From Candidatus Zemynaea palustris (GTDB lineage Bacteria > Vulcanimicrobiota > Vulcanimicrobiia > Vulcanimicrobiales > Vulcanimicrobiaceae), in the NCBI GenBank assembly GCA_003134695.1, contig PLCB01000056.1, forward strand, positions 32,228 through 96,227: a stretch of DNA of 64,000 nucleotides, given 5' to 3'. The notes under the pieces were generated by a model. That model made no database searches. It was not told the DNA's origin and saw only the letters and a program-made list of their open reading frames with translations. Each line of letters opens with the position of its first letter. The stretch's first letter is position 1. The translations under genes were made by a program, and so were the position numbers. Below are positions 56,079-64,000 of this stretch, in pieces.

Positions 56079-56225
56079 GCGTCCCCCAACCGAACCGTTT
56101 CTCGTACAGTCGGCGTTCGGCAGGACCTTCCCTTGTCAGTCCTGCCGCGCTCAAGAGTCCAAACCGTCCGGCAAAGGGTCTTCTCGACTTCCGCTCGGTC
56201 ACCTGAGCTTAGTGACGGCGCTCAC

Positions 56226-56254
56226 TTCGTGACTCGAAGCACTTTTGCTACAAT
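56226..56254 (+). promoter_or_regulatory. Candidate promoter of the second GGDEF-EAL gene
   Basis: An extended -10, TGCTACAAT (TACAAT at 56249-56254), with a weak -35 (TTCGTG, 56226-56231) 17 bases before it. Predicted transcription start near 56261, giving a leader of about 70 bases that includes a strong GGAGG at 56268-56272. The rest of 56079-56328 shows nothing I can name. Confidence 0.45.
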
Positions 56255-56272
56255 GGTGCAAACGTACGGAGG

Positions 56273-56332
56273 ATGCTTAAATTCCGGGCCGGTTTTCTCT
56301 TGTCCAGGCTGATCCTATCGATCCTGAAGTGA
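56273..56332 (+). CDS. Possible 19-codon leader peptide upstream of the GGDEF-EAL gene
   Basis: ATG at 56273 directly after GGAGG opens a 19-residue frame (MLKFRAGFLLSRLILSILK) that ends in TGA overlapping the GTG start of the next gene (GTGA). The main gene has no Shine-Dalgarno of its own, so translational coupling through this frame would explain its initiation. Against it: the GGAGG abuts the ATG with no spacing, which is too close for efficient use. Confidence 0.3.
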   Translation: MLKFRAGFLLSRLILSILK

Positions 56333-58575
56333 CGGAAGAATCACAAAACGGGCCGGTACTACACGCGAACGCCGTAAGCGATCTTTCGACGATACCCGCG
56401 TCCCCAGCCGCCGTCAAGGCCGCGCTGCGCATCGTATTTAGTATGGTGGCACTAGCGTTTGGCGTACTGTTCATCGGCGAACGCCAGATAAACATTCCGG
56501 GATCGGTGCCGGTCTTTATCACGGCGGCGTTCCTGATGAACCTCGTCTCGGCATATATGTTCCTGGGCTACTTCAGAACGGCGCGGCAATGGCCGGCCCT
56601 GTTTCTAGGGGCAGCATACTTGCTCTGCAGCTTGCTCGCGCTCTCATCGCTGGCGTTTGCAATGGCTTTTAGCGGAGGTGGAGTGCTCAGGGGCGACACC
56701 CAGGCGCTCGCCGACCTCTGGCTTCTTGGCCAGCTCGGTTTTCCGGCGCTCCTCCTCGTCTCGACCCTGTTAGGCTATCGCAAGGGTGCACCAACCACAT
56801 CACCTGGCCGTATGAACGTAGGGCTCGCCGCGGTCGTCGCTGGGTGTATCGCGTGCAGCATCCTGCCGGCGGCCCTCTTGACCACGTTCGGCTATGTCGT
56901 GCCGATGCTCGATGCCCAAGCGTTTTCCGCGCTCGCGAAATGGCTCGCCTTGCCGAGCGTCACTTTCGTCGCCGGTCTCGTCGCCTTTAGGCTTATCCGC
57001 GAACCGAAGCGGCGCACGATGACCAATCTTGGGCTATTCGTTGCAGTTTTGGCATCCTGGCTGGATTCGATTGTGAGCTTGCTCTGCGTTCGCTATTCCT
57101 TTGCTTGGTATGTCGGGCAGTTGTTTGGTCTCGTCGCGGCGACCGCCGTATTCGGCAGCTACATTCGCAGCCTACTCTCAATCCACGCTGGCTTGGCCGG
57201 CGTAAACAAGCAACTGCAGAACATCAACCAAGCCGAACGAGTTCAAGCTGGGGAACGCCTCGCTTATTTGGCGTACTACGACGAGCTTACCGCGCTCATC
57301 AATCGAAGCCGTTGGCGAGAACTCCTCTGTCAGCTCATCGAGCGCGCCAAGGCTCAAGACGAGAGCCTCCAATGGTTCGCGGTTCTTTTCCTCGATCTCG
57401 ACAATTTCAAGGAAGTTAATGACGCGGTCGGCCATACGGGCGGCGACGATCTCTTGATCGAAGTTGCCAAGCGGCTGCGCGCCGTCCTCCGAGAACAGGA
57501 CGTCGTTGGGCGCTTGGGTGGCGACGAATTCGCAATCTTGCTCCCCCAGCTGCAGCACTCGCGCGAGGCCGAGCAGATCGCCACTCGGATGTTAGCCACC
57601 TTGCGCGAGCCCTTCAGTTTTTACGACCGGACCTTCGAAATTAGCGCGAGCATCGGAATCTCATATTATCCCGTCCATGGCACTTCTTCCGAGACATTGC
57701 TACACCACTCCGATGTGGCACTGTACAGTGCGAAGCGAAAAGGGGGAAACTGCTACAACGTTTACATGCCCGTGATGGGCGAGCAGAGCGACCGGCGGAT
57801 CCGCTTGAAAGAGTCACTCATTCACGCCGTTCGGCAGGGCGAATTCGCCTTGCAGTATCAACCCCTGTTTGATCTGCGCACGAGCCGGGTCGACAGCGCC
57901 GAAGCATTGATACGCTGGCACCATCCCGAGAAAGGGACGATCATGCCCGCGATGTTTATCGGTTTCGCCGAAGAGTCCGGCCTGATGCAGAGTATCGGAC
58001 GCTGGACACTCGAAGCGGCTAGCGCGCAGATTCGATTGTGGAACGCAATGGGGGGACCGGAGCTAAAGATTTCGGCGAACGTTTCAGTAAAGCAATTGCA
58101 AGACAGGACGTTCTTTGATCACCTGCGCGAGACGCTCGAGCAAAACGCCGTGGCACCGTGGCAGCTCGAGCTCGAGCTAACCGAGTCCGTTGCGATGGCC
58201 GACAGCGCCCTCACGTTTCAGTTGTTATGTAGGCTCCGCGAGCTTGGCGTCACAATCGCCCTGGACGATTTTGGAACGCATTATTCGTCACTCACAAATC
58301 TTCGCCAGTTGCCGATCGACACGCTCAAGATCGATCGCACCTTCGTCGCCGGTCTACCATTAAATCACGACGATGCGGTGATCGTTCGCAGCGTAATTGC
58401 GCTGGCCCACGACCTGGGTCAAACGGTGGTCGCAGAAGGAGTCGAGACGCGCGAGCAGCTCGAATGGTTGCGCGAGATGTCTTGCGACATAGTCCAAGGC
58501 TATCTGATCGAGAAGCCGATGTCAGCCGATCGGTTCACTGACTGGCGCGGCACGCAGATCTTTTCGGCAGCCTGA
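56329..58575 (+). CDS. MASE4-like membrane GGDEF-EAL protein (second)
   Basis: Has 748 residues from a GTG. It is organised like the protein at 47.7 kb: a multi-helix sensor (about 30-280; AYMFLGYFRTARQWPALFLG is the shared core), GGDEF with the REQD inhibitory site five residues upstream, and an EAL domain with AEALIRWHHP, SANVSVKQLQD, LELTES, LDDFGTHYSS, LKIDRTFV and AEGVETREQ, all catalytic residues in place. The two are clear paralogues. Divergent from livH; upstream of, and on the same strand as, the sedolisin pair. Confidence 0.92.
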   Translation: MTEESQNGPVLHANAVSDLSTIPASPAAVKAALRIVFSMVALAFGVLFIGERQINIPGSVPVFITAAFLMNLVSAYMFLGYFRTARQWPALFLGAAYLLCSLLALSSLAFAMAFSGGGVLRGDTQALADLWLLGQLGFPALLLVSTLLGYRKGAPTTSPGRMNVGLAAVVAGCIACSILPAALLTTFGYVVPMLDAQAFSALAKWLALPSVTFVAGLVAFRLIREPKRRTMTNLGLFVAVLASWLDSIVSLLCVRYSFAWYVGQLFGLVAATAVFGSYIRSLLSIHAGLAGVNKQLQNINQAERVQAGERLAYLAYYDELTALINRSRWRELLCQLIERAKAQDESLQWFAVLFLDLDNFKEVNDAVGHTGGDDLLIEVAKRLRAVLREQDVVGRLGGDEFAILLPQLQHSREAEQIATRMLATLREPFSFYDRTFEISASIGISYYPVHGTSSETLLHHSDVALYSAKRKGGNCYNVYMPVMGEQSDRRIRLKESLIHAVRQGEFALQYQPLFDLRTSRVDSAEALIRWHHPEKGTIMPAMFIGFAEESGLMQSIGRWTLEAASAQIRLWNAMGGPELKISANVSVKQLQDRTFFDHLRETLEQNAVAPWQLELELTESVAMADSALTFQLLCRLRELGVTIALDDFGTHYSSLTNLRQLPIDTLKIDRTFVAGLPLNHDDAVIVRSVIALAHDLGQTVVAEGVETREQLEWLREMSCDIVQGYLIEKPMSADRFTDWRGTQIFSAA

Positions 58576-58675
58576 ACCGTCGCCGCCTCTGCTGGTCGCA
58601 CATCTGCGGCCGGCGTTATCGGCAGATTCGCGGCCAAAACCTTAGGTAATCGTCCGAATAGTGTGCTGCGTCACA

Positions 58676-58703
58676 TTTGCAGAGCCTCGATGTGATGTAG
58701 AAT
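58676..58703 (+). promoter_or_regulatory. Candidate promoter of the sedolisin operon
   Basis: TTTGCA (58676-58681), a 16-base spacer and TAGAAT (58698-58703), followed by a locally AT-rich stretch (AATAAACTATAGT) unusual for this genome. A strong GGAGGGG precedes the GTG at 58737. An alternative -10 is TATAGT at 58708. The rest of the 161-base gap holds only a weak imperfect hairpin. Confidence 0.35.
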
Positions 58704-58736
58704 AAACTATAGTCTTCGGTCTCCCATGGAGGGGTC

Positions 58737-60041
58737 GTGCTTTTTAACACAGGGGTCTTCGTTCGCATCCTCAGCGCGATTCTGTTCGCTGGATCACTGG
58801 CGGCATGCTCTGCGGCTCGTTCGAATCCCCAGTTGCAGCCGTTGTCTCCAGCACAGCTGCGGACGCCTCAGGGGGCTGATGCAATCCCGTCGGATTTAAG
58901 CGCGGTGTTGGGGAGTGATGCATTCCCGACCGGGGCTGACGCGTTCCCACTCGGAGCTGGTGCGACGCCGGTCGGTTCGGACGCTCACGCGAGCTGCGCG
59001 AAGACCGGAGACCCAGAGGCGGCGAGGTGCCATGCTCAATATCGCAAGAGCCTCGTGCCCAATGGTAATCCGGCAACCCCCGCATCCGCCGTCTTAGGTT
59101 ATCATCCGAGCGATTTACAAAGTGCGTATGGCCTGACGGGGCCCGCAGTCCAGGCGGGCGGCGATCAGACCGTTGCAATCATCGTTGCGTTTCACAATCC
59201 AGATCTTGAGTCGGATCTGGGCGTCTATCGCGCGACCTTCGGCTTATCGCCCTGCACCTCCGCAAGCGGATGCTTAAGAGTCCTCTCCAAGACTTCTGCC
59301 TCACATCCCGGTTGGGCGGCGGAAGAGGTCCTCGACGCCGAGATGGTCTCCGCGATCTGCCCGAATTGCAAAATCATGGTCGTCGAATCGCAGGATGCGA
59401 AATTGAAGACCTTAGCCAGCTCCGTCACGTTGGCGGCATCGAGCGGCGCCACCGAGATCAGCAATAGTTACAGCGTTCCTGAATCGCGAGACTTGGCACA
59501 ATACGCTGCGAAGTATCGAGTGGACGGTATTCCGATCACGGCGGGAGCCGGCGACACGGGTTACGGCGTAAACTATCCAGCAGGATTTGCGACCGTCACC
59601 GCCGTCGGGGGGACGTCGTTAATCAACACGCCCCGAGGTTGGGCCGAAGCCGTATGGCCAGGCACCGGCAGCGGTTGCAGCGAGTTTATCTCCAAACCGT
59701 CGTGGCAAACCGATAGGGGTTGCCCCAATCGAACCGTGAACGACCTCGCGCTCGTCGCAGATCCCGCTACCGGTGTTTCAGCCTACGTCAGCGCGGTTGG
59801 CGGCTGGACCGTCTTCGGAGGGACCAGCGTCGGCGCTCAGATCGTCGCCGCGATGTACGCACTCGCGGGGAACGGCAGCAACATTAACGATCCGTCGATC
59901 CTCTACGCACAGTCGTCCAGTTTCTTAGCGATTGTTCCGCGCGCCAACGGCAGATGCCGTCCGAGCTATCTTTGCCGCGGCGCTACCGGCTACTCGGGAC
60001 CCGGGGGCTTGGGTATGCCTGCTGGGTTGACGGCGTTTTAA
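58737..60041 (+). CDS. Sedolisin (peptidase S53-like) lipoprotein
   Basis: Has 434 residues from a GTG. A lipoprotein signal with lipobox LAAC (Cys24) predicts anchoring outside the cytoplasmic membrane. Residues 46-86 carry short 7-residue repeats (GSDAFPT, GADAFPL, GAGATPV, GSDAHAS). The protease domain begins near 118 (LGYHPSDLQSAYGL). The sedolisin triad is visible: Glu196 and Asp200 in WAAEEVLDAEM, Ser364 in FGGTSVGAQI, and oxyanion Asp273 in AGAGDTGY. The large propeptide of secreted sedolisins is missing, and the C-terminal calcium site (usually YDxVTGLG) reads YSGPGGLG. Acid-active endopeptidase by family. One base separates it from the next gene. Confidence 0.87.
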   Translation: MLFNTGVFVRILSAILFAGSLAACSAARSNPQLQPLSPAQLRTPQGADAIPSDLSAVLGSDAFPTGADAFPLGAGATPVGSDAHASCAKTGDPEAARCHAQYRKSLVPNGNPATPASAVLGYHPSDLQSAYGLTGPAVQAGGDQTVAIIVAFHNPDLESDLGVYRATFGLSPCTSASGCLRVLSKTSASHPGWAAEEVLDAEMVSAICPNCKIMVVESQDAKLKTLASSVTLAASSGATEISNSYSVPESRDLAQYAAKYRVDGIPITAGAGDTGYGVNYPAGFATVTAVGGTSLINTPRGWAEAVWPGTGSGCSEFISKPSWQTDRGCPNRTVNDLALVADPATGVSAYVSAVGGWTVFGGTSVGAQIVAAMYALAGNGSNINDPSILYAQSSSFLAIVPRANGRCRPSYLCRGATGYSGPGGLGMPAGLTAF

Positions 60042-60042
60042 G

Positions 60043-63030
60043 ATGGATATGAAAATGCCGATTCGGTCTAGCGCAAGCGAATCGAAATTCCGCGATGGCG
60101 CACGGTTTGAGCCGATATCGCGTCCACGCCTGCGCGGTTTAATCGCCGCGAGCGGCACTCGGACGTGCTTCGTCGACGCGCCACCCAGATACGGAACGAC
60201 GACGATGTTACGCGAGTACGCCACCACGGGCAACGCGGCCTACTTGGCACTGCCCGGCGACGCGTCATTCGCACGCTTTACCGCAATACTGGTTCAGGCG
60301 CTTGCGCCGCGATTCCCAGGTATTGAACGTACCTTCGCGGGCGCATATGCGCGCGCGCTGGAAATGCCCGATCCCGCTGGAGCGTTGGCGGCGTGGATGC
60401 TACGACACATCGACGCGCAACCTTGCGAGATCGTCATCGACGACGTGCACCACGCCGCCGACCGGCGCATCGTGCGGTTCATCGCGGAGATGATCGAGCG
60501 TTCCCCCGAATCATGTCGGTGGTTAATCGCTTCGAAATCACTCGAGGGATTCCCGATAGCATCGTGGCTGAGACGGGGGATCATCGGTTCCCCGATCAAG
60601 GGCCCGGACCTCGTGCTCACGTTCGAAGAAGCGTTGCGGCTCGCCAAACGTGTGAGTAAGGTCGATGAGGCGAACGTGCGCCAGCTGCACCGCGAAACGG
60701 CCGGCGTCATCGGCGACTTCGTCGCGTTGCTGCACATGTCTAGTGGTTATCCCTATCAGGAAACGCGAGTACTGACGGCGCCCGAACTCGAAGAAGCGGG
60801 CGACATAGCAGGCGCACTGGACCTGCTCAAAGGTCCGTACCGCGAACGCGAAGCGCTCGCGCTCATCGAACGTCATGGGTTCGCCCTGATCGAAAGCGAT
60901 CGCTCCTACGTTTTACACGATGCGATTGCGAACCTAAGCAGTGAGGCGCAAGGTAAGAGCCCGGTCGTGCTAACGCTCAAAGCGATAGCGGCATCGCTCG
61001 CCGGCCGAGGCGACTTTAGTGAAGCCTTCTTCAATAGCGCGCTCGAGCGATGCACTGATGAGCCACAACGTCGCCGCGTCAGCTTCTGGTACGCTTGCGA
61101 CTTCCTGCGGCGCGGTCGTCCGGAGGCGATTGAGTTGCTCGAACGTCTCGACCCAGACTTGCCTGTTCCCCTGTGGCTACGGCTCGCCAATCAATCGGCA
61201 CTTGCCGCCGCATACGCTTTCGTGGCACGGCACGACGAAGCTCAAGCCTTGATCGGCGCGACACTTGAGGCGGCATTGGAACTCCGCGACGACTCGCTGA
61301 CTGCGCGGGTCTATCATCAAGCGGCGTTCGTCGCCCTGCGCGCCTGCCGCTACGAGGAAGCGAAGGAGCTGGCTCGGCAAGGAGCGAGACTCGCCGAGGC
61401 ATCGGGGGCCTTCGAAACGGCCGCCGGCGCCCTCAGCGTTCTGTATAGCATTGCGGTCGACGTCGACGTAGACCTCGGGCTCGCCGCGGACGTGCTGCGG
61501 CGCATTGCCGAGTGCGGCGCTAAATGCGGCAGTCTCGAGAAGCAGATTTACGGGCTCGCGTGCGCTTACGAGATCGAAGCGGAACGCGGTGACGAACGCG
61601 CCCTGGCCTTGATCGAAGAAGATCTGCGAGTCTTTGACGTCGGTTACGCGTCGCGCTCGATCAACGAAGCGGCGTTACCTGGCCAGGCACTGCAATTGGC
61701 GTGGCACGGCGACTTCACGCGCTCGTATCAGATTCTGAAGGCCAGCGCCGACCAACAGTCGGAGATCGCATTGCGAGCCCGGCGCTGGGCGGAAATTGCT
61801 CTTTACGCTGCTGCAGCCCAGTCCGTGGGCGACGCGACGCAAGCGATTGGCATCGCTTTGCAACGCCTACAATCGACTTCGAAGGCGAGCGCAAACGGGA
61901 GACGTGCACACATCTATCTCGCGCTCGCGTACGTTTTGATCGGACATATACCAGAAGCTCGCGCCGAGTTGGCCGGGCTCGACGACGAAGGACTCGGATC
62001 CGGCCGCTTAGGCGCGCTGGTCGAATGTATCGATAGCCTGATACGCTGGCGCACAGAGTCGCCCGACAGTGCTGACGTCTTGGCGAGATTGGAATGCTTG
62101 CACGAACGTGGGTTCGGTGGGTTCGCCCGGATGTTGGAGGCACTTCCAATGGCCCTAACCGTCCCCGAACCGCCAGAAATTACGAGAGGCCACAGTCCAA
62201 GCCTTAGTCGTCTGAATGGACCGAAAGAGCTTCTCGCGGCGCGCGCCGAGATCGCTGCTATGCTCTGCAAGAAGGCCCCGGCGAATCGGCACACGACGAT
62301 CCTGCGCTTGCTCGCGCAGTCGTTCGTGGAAGAGCATCTGTCCGCGCTCGTGGAAGAACGCCCGCACGCCGCTCGGGCCGAGTCGTTGTATACAAAACCT
62401 GGCAGGGCGGCGGCGCTCGAGGCTTTGTGTGATGCGGTCGTGGGACTCGATCAATATCTCCTCAACCGCGGACTACCGCAGCGCTATTTGACGCAACTCC
62501 CCCCTCTTCGCGATCTCGTTCGTCCTGCTGCGACACCCCAGCCAGATCGCAGCGATTATAGCGACCAGCTCGATGAATTCGAGGCTCAGATTAACGAATT
62601 GCTCGAGCAGTTCTCCGGGGGTGATCCAAAAGTCTTGGTTCACGCTCGCGCCGTCTCGAGTTGGTGCGCTCGTTTGGCGCGACGCCTCGCGCTCCTGGAT
62701 AATGAGGTCGCATTCGTGGCACGAGCGGGATCCTTACACCACGTCGGTGAGCTCACTGGTCTCGCATCGGAGGACAGCATCGAAGCGAATCCTCTGCTCG
62801 AGCCGTTCTTGCCGGTCATTCGCGAGCATTGCCGGATCCTCGAGGATCAAGAATCGCTAGCTGCCAAGATTGTCGCGGTCGCCTGCGCGTTCAACACGTT
62901 CCTCGTCGGCGACGGCGAGCGACCGTCAAGGACTCCGGAAGCCGCTCTCAACGAGGTGCTTGCCGACTGCGGGATACGCTATGATGTCGTCGTCGCAGCA
63001 GCTCTCCACGAGCTGGTCGCCGGGAAATAA
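60043..63030 (+). CDS. Large MalT/STAND-like protein with degenerate P-loop and HD-GYP-like C-terminus
   Basis: Has 995 residues. The N-terminal ~300 look like a STAND/MalT ATPase, but the Walker A site reads DAPPRYGTTTM (45-55), without the conserved lysine; the Walker B-like CEIVIDDVHHA (128-138) is kept. Residues about 300-720 are helical repeats (TPR/MalT type). There is no LuxR helix-turn-helix at the end. Residues about 867-995 resemble an HD-GYP domain (SLHHVGE where HDIGK is expected; KIVAVACAFNTF where ILAVADxFDAL is expected), but the HD aspartate and the whole HHExxxGxGYP segment are missing. It therefore looks catalytically dead at both ends: a scaffold or binding protein, possibly for a nucleotide second messenger. 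Coupled to the sedolisin gene. Confidence 0.75.
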   Translation: MDMKMPIRSSASESKFRDGARFEPISRPRLRGLIAASGTRTCFVDAPPRYGTTTMLREYATTGNAAYLALPGDASFARFTAILVQALAPRFPGIERTFAGAYARALEMPDPAGALAAWMLRHIDAQPCEIVIDDVHHAADRRIVRFIAEMIERSPESCRWLIASKSLEGFPIASWLRRGIIGSPIKGPDLVLTFEEALRLAKRVSKVDEANVRQLHRETAGVIGDFVALLHMSSGYPYQETRVLTAPELEEAGDIAGALDLLKGPYREREALALIERHGFALIESDRSYVLHDAIANLSSEAQGKSPVVLTLKAIAASLAGRGDFSEAFFNSALERCTDEPQRRRVSFWYACDFLRRGRPEAIELLERLDPDLPVPLWLRLANQSALAAAYAFVARHDEAQALIGATLEAALELRDDSLTARVYHQAAFVALRACRYEEAKELARQGARLAEASGAFETAAGALSVLYSIAVDVDVDLGLAADVLRRIAECGAKCGSLEKQIYGLACAYEIEAERGDERALALIEEDLRVFDVGYASRSINEAALPGQALQLAWHGDFTRSYQILKASADQQSEIALRARRWAEIALYAAAAQSVGDATQAIGIALQRLQSTSKASANGRRAHIYLALAYVLIGHIPEARAELAGLDDEGLGSGRLGALVECIDSLIRWRTESPDSADVLARLECLHERGFGGFARMLEALPMALTVPEPPEITRGHSPSLSRLNGPKELLAARAEIAAMLCKKAPANRHTTILRLLAQSFVEEHLSALVEERPHAARAESLYTKPGRAAALEALCDAVVGLDQYLLNRGLPQRYLTQLPPLRDLVRPAATPQPDRSDYSDQLDEFEAQINELLEQFSGGDPKVLVHARAVSSWCARLARRLALLDNEVAFVARAGSLHHVGELTGLASEDSIEANPLLEPFLPVIREHCRILEDQESLAAKIVAVACAFNTFLVGDGERPSRTPEAALNEVLADCGIRYDVVVAAALHELVAGK

Positions 63031-63091
63031 CGTAGTCCGCCCGTAAGAGGGCCTCATAGGCGCCCCATCGGCGCTGGCATTGCGCAGAGTT

Positions 63092-63110
63092 CGGTGCCAA
63101 AACGGTGCCA
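63092..63110. repeat. Direct repeat CGGTGCCA-AAA-CGGTGCCA
   Basis: Two identical 8-base units at an 11-base period in the 143-base gap between the convergent 3' ends at 63030 and 63174. No gene or terminator with a T-run is visible in this gap. Confidence 0.5.
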
Positions 63111-63173
63111 CACGATCTCAGCTCAAGTTCGCGACGATCAAAATCGAGCGGCACTACATCAGACCGGAGTAGA

Positions 63174-63740
63174 TCAGTGCGGCAGGGGTGTGGCGACGAT
63201 CATGGGGTGCATGATTTCGGGACGCAGCGGTAGACAGACGCGAGTGGAGTCAACCGAATAGCTCGGGTCCGTCAGGACCCCGGCGGCCGTGCGCAACGTG
63301 AAGCAGCGATGGTTCTTCAAATCGGACAGGTAGAACAACGCGGCACGCGCGTCGGGTTTGAACGGAGCGAAGAACGGCGAGCCGTCAAAGGGAATGAACG
63401 CGCTTGCGTCGCGACAGACGTTTTGGCCACAGGGCGTCTTACTCCAGTTCCAGGTGACCAGCACGTCCTGGTTGGTTTTGAGTTCGTACTCGCACAACGA
63501 TTCTAGATCGGAATGCGCGGCCAAAGCGGTTGCACCAAACTGAGCGCTCTTACAGTCCGCGCTTGCGGTGTGCAGCGTGAGATTAGACGGCGCCGCGATT
63601 CCGGCGCCCGCCTGAACCGCGGGACGCGAGAACGTCCCTGGGGGAGCCGCACCCGCCGGGCCGGCAAGCGCGGTGAGCAACAAGGCTACAAGGGCGATCT
63701 GGGCAACGGGGACCAATGGAGCGGCTGGACGTGCGATCAT
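63174..63740 (-). CDS. Secreted cysteine-rich protein of unknown function
   Basis: Has 188 residues from the ATG at 63740, which has GGAGG eight bases upstream; an ATG five codons earlier (63755) lacks a ribosome-binding site. The signal sequence is about 8-32 (IALVALLLTALAGPAGAA). The mature part has six cysteines (SADCKS, ESLCEY, TPCGQNVCRD, HRCFTL, RVCLPL), enough for three disulfides, and no motif I recognise. It stands alone and faces the 995-residue gene. Confidence 0.65.
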   Translation of the reverse strand: MIARPAAPLVPVAQIALVALLLTALAGPAGAAPPGTFSRPAVQAGAGIAAPSNLTLHTASADCKSAQFGATALAAHSDLESLCEYELKTNQDVLVTWNWSKTPCGQNVCRDASAFIPFDGSPFFAPFKPDARAALFYLSDLKNHRCFTLRTAAGVLTDPSYSVDSTRVCLPLRPEIMHPMIVATPLPH

Positions 63741-64000
63741 GACGACGGCCTCCATAGAGAACGTTGATGAACCATTTAACGCACCGACCTAACGTTTTAG
63801 TTCCGCGTTCGATCTTGCTCGTTGCGCGTAACCGAACCTGTAAGCGAGTGCCGTCAAAGCGCATAGCGGCCGGAGCGGGCTTCGATCGCGGCGCGCGTGG
63901 CGAACGGTTGTTCTTGCCGGTGGCTCCCTGAAGAGGGTCAGGGGGCCCTTAACCTTCTTCAGGCAGAAGGTTTCCGAAGCGTTAGTCGAGTCTTTATATG
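63741..64000. other. Gene-free right end with two inverted repeats
   Basis: No convincing gene on either strand. CCCTGA-N6-TCAGGG lies at 63926-63943, and AACCTTCT-N6-AGAAGGTT at 63951-63972 (8-base perfect arms). The window ends in TTTATATG, which could be part of a -10 for a gene to the right. The inverted repeats could be a terminator pair or a leader structure; the sequence beyond the window is needed to tell. Confidence 0.5.

Noticed and set aside
58819..58830. T-loop-like GTTCGAATCCCC, considered as part of a tRNA gene
   Set aside because: No acceptor stem, anticodon arm or CCA in the flanks; the bases encode the residues after the sedolisin lipobox.
63092..63110. Direct repeat as a phage or island attachment site
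   Set aside because: No integrase, tRNA or second distant copy is visible in the window.

Overview
The window is dense, high-GC bacterial chromosome with almost no non-coding space. There is no rRNA, tRNA, CRISPR array, prophage or insertion sequence that I can recognise. The order of the housekeeping genes (accB-accC-nusB; xseA-xseB-tlyA-nadK-recN; rimP-nusA-ylxR-infB-rbfA-nrnA-truB-ribF) is the one typical of Firmicutes and other Terrabacteria. The base composition, many GTG/TTG/CTG starts and constant 4-base stop/start overlaps point to a high-GC relative. My best guess is a Candidatus Eremiobacterota (WPS-2/Vulcanimicrobiota)-type lineage; this is inference, and only a marker-gene phylogeny would settle it.

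Layout. 1-13525: folate genes (folC, cut by the window edge, then folP, folB, folK), a biotin-carrier-like AccB without its biotin lysine, AccC, NusB, a class A penicillin-binding protein, exonuclease VII, TlyA, NAD kinase, RecN and a zinc alcohol dehydrogenase, all overlapping and on the plus strand. 13527-16501: pyruvate kinase (minus) and a proline-rich, TonB-like membrane protein. 16496-25109: the rimP-nusA-infB translation operon, including a ylxR gene with no normal start codon, then truB, ribF and a TlpA-like thioredoxin. 25175-29164: a secreted protein of unknown function, a membrane diguanylate cyclase, and a membrane-anchored ClpE-like AAA+ unfoldase. 29337-34313: a five-gene operon (7Fe ferredoxin, methyltransferase, geranylgeranyl-reductase-like flavoprotein, SRPBCC protein, ketosynthase), a 50-residue zinc-ribbon protein, and a convergent MenA/UbiA-type prenyltransferase. 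34399-36492: an IclR regulator convergent with an iron-type alcohol dehydrogenase.

36552-45705 is a phosphate/polyphosphate island: Ppx/GppA phosphatase, a CHAD protein split into two overlapping frames, PhoB/PhoR-like regulators, and a Pst transporter with two PstB ATPases. Two arrays of 6-bp units repeated every 11 bp lie exactly where PhoB-class operators should be, one before pstB1 and one before pstS. 45757-56078 holds a Kbl/BioF-family enzyme, a small secreted protein, a GGDEF-EAL protein, citrate synthase and a complete Liv-type ABC importer (minus strand). 56329-63030 holds a second GGDEF-EAL protein, a lipoprotein sedolisin protease and, one base later, a 995-residue MalT-like protein with a degenerate nucleotide-binding loop and a dead HD-GYP-like tail. 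The right end has a secreted cysteine-rich protein and a 260-base stretch without a gene.

The strongest candidates for something undescribed are the sedolisin/pseudo-HD-GYP pair, the ferredoxin-to-ketosynthase operon, the lysine-less AccB, and the membrane-anchored ClpE-like unfoldase. No gap longer than 300 bases lacks a gene; the longest are 63741-64000, 56079-56328 and 29165-29336.
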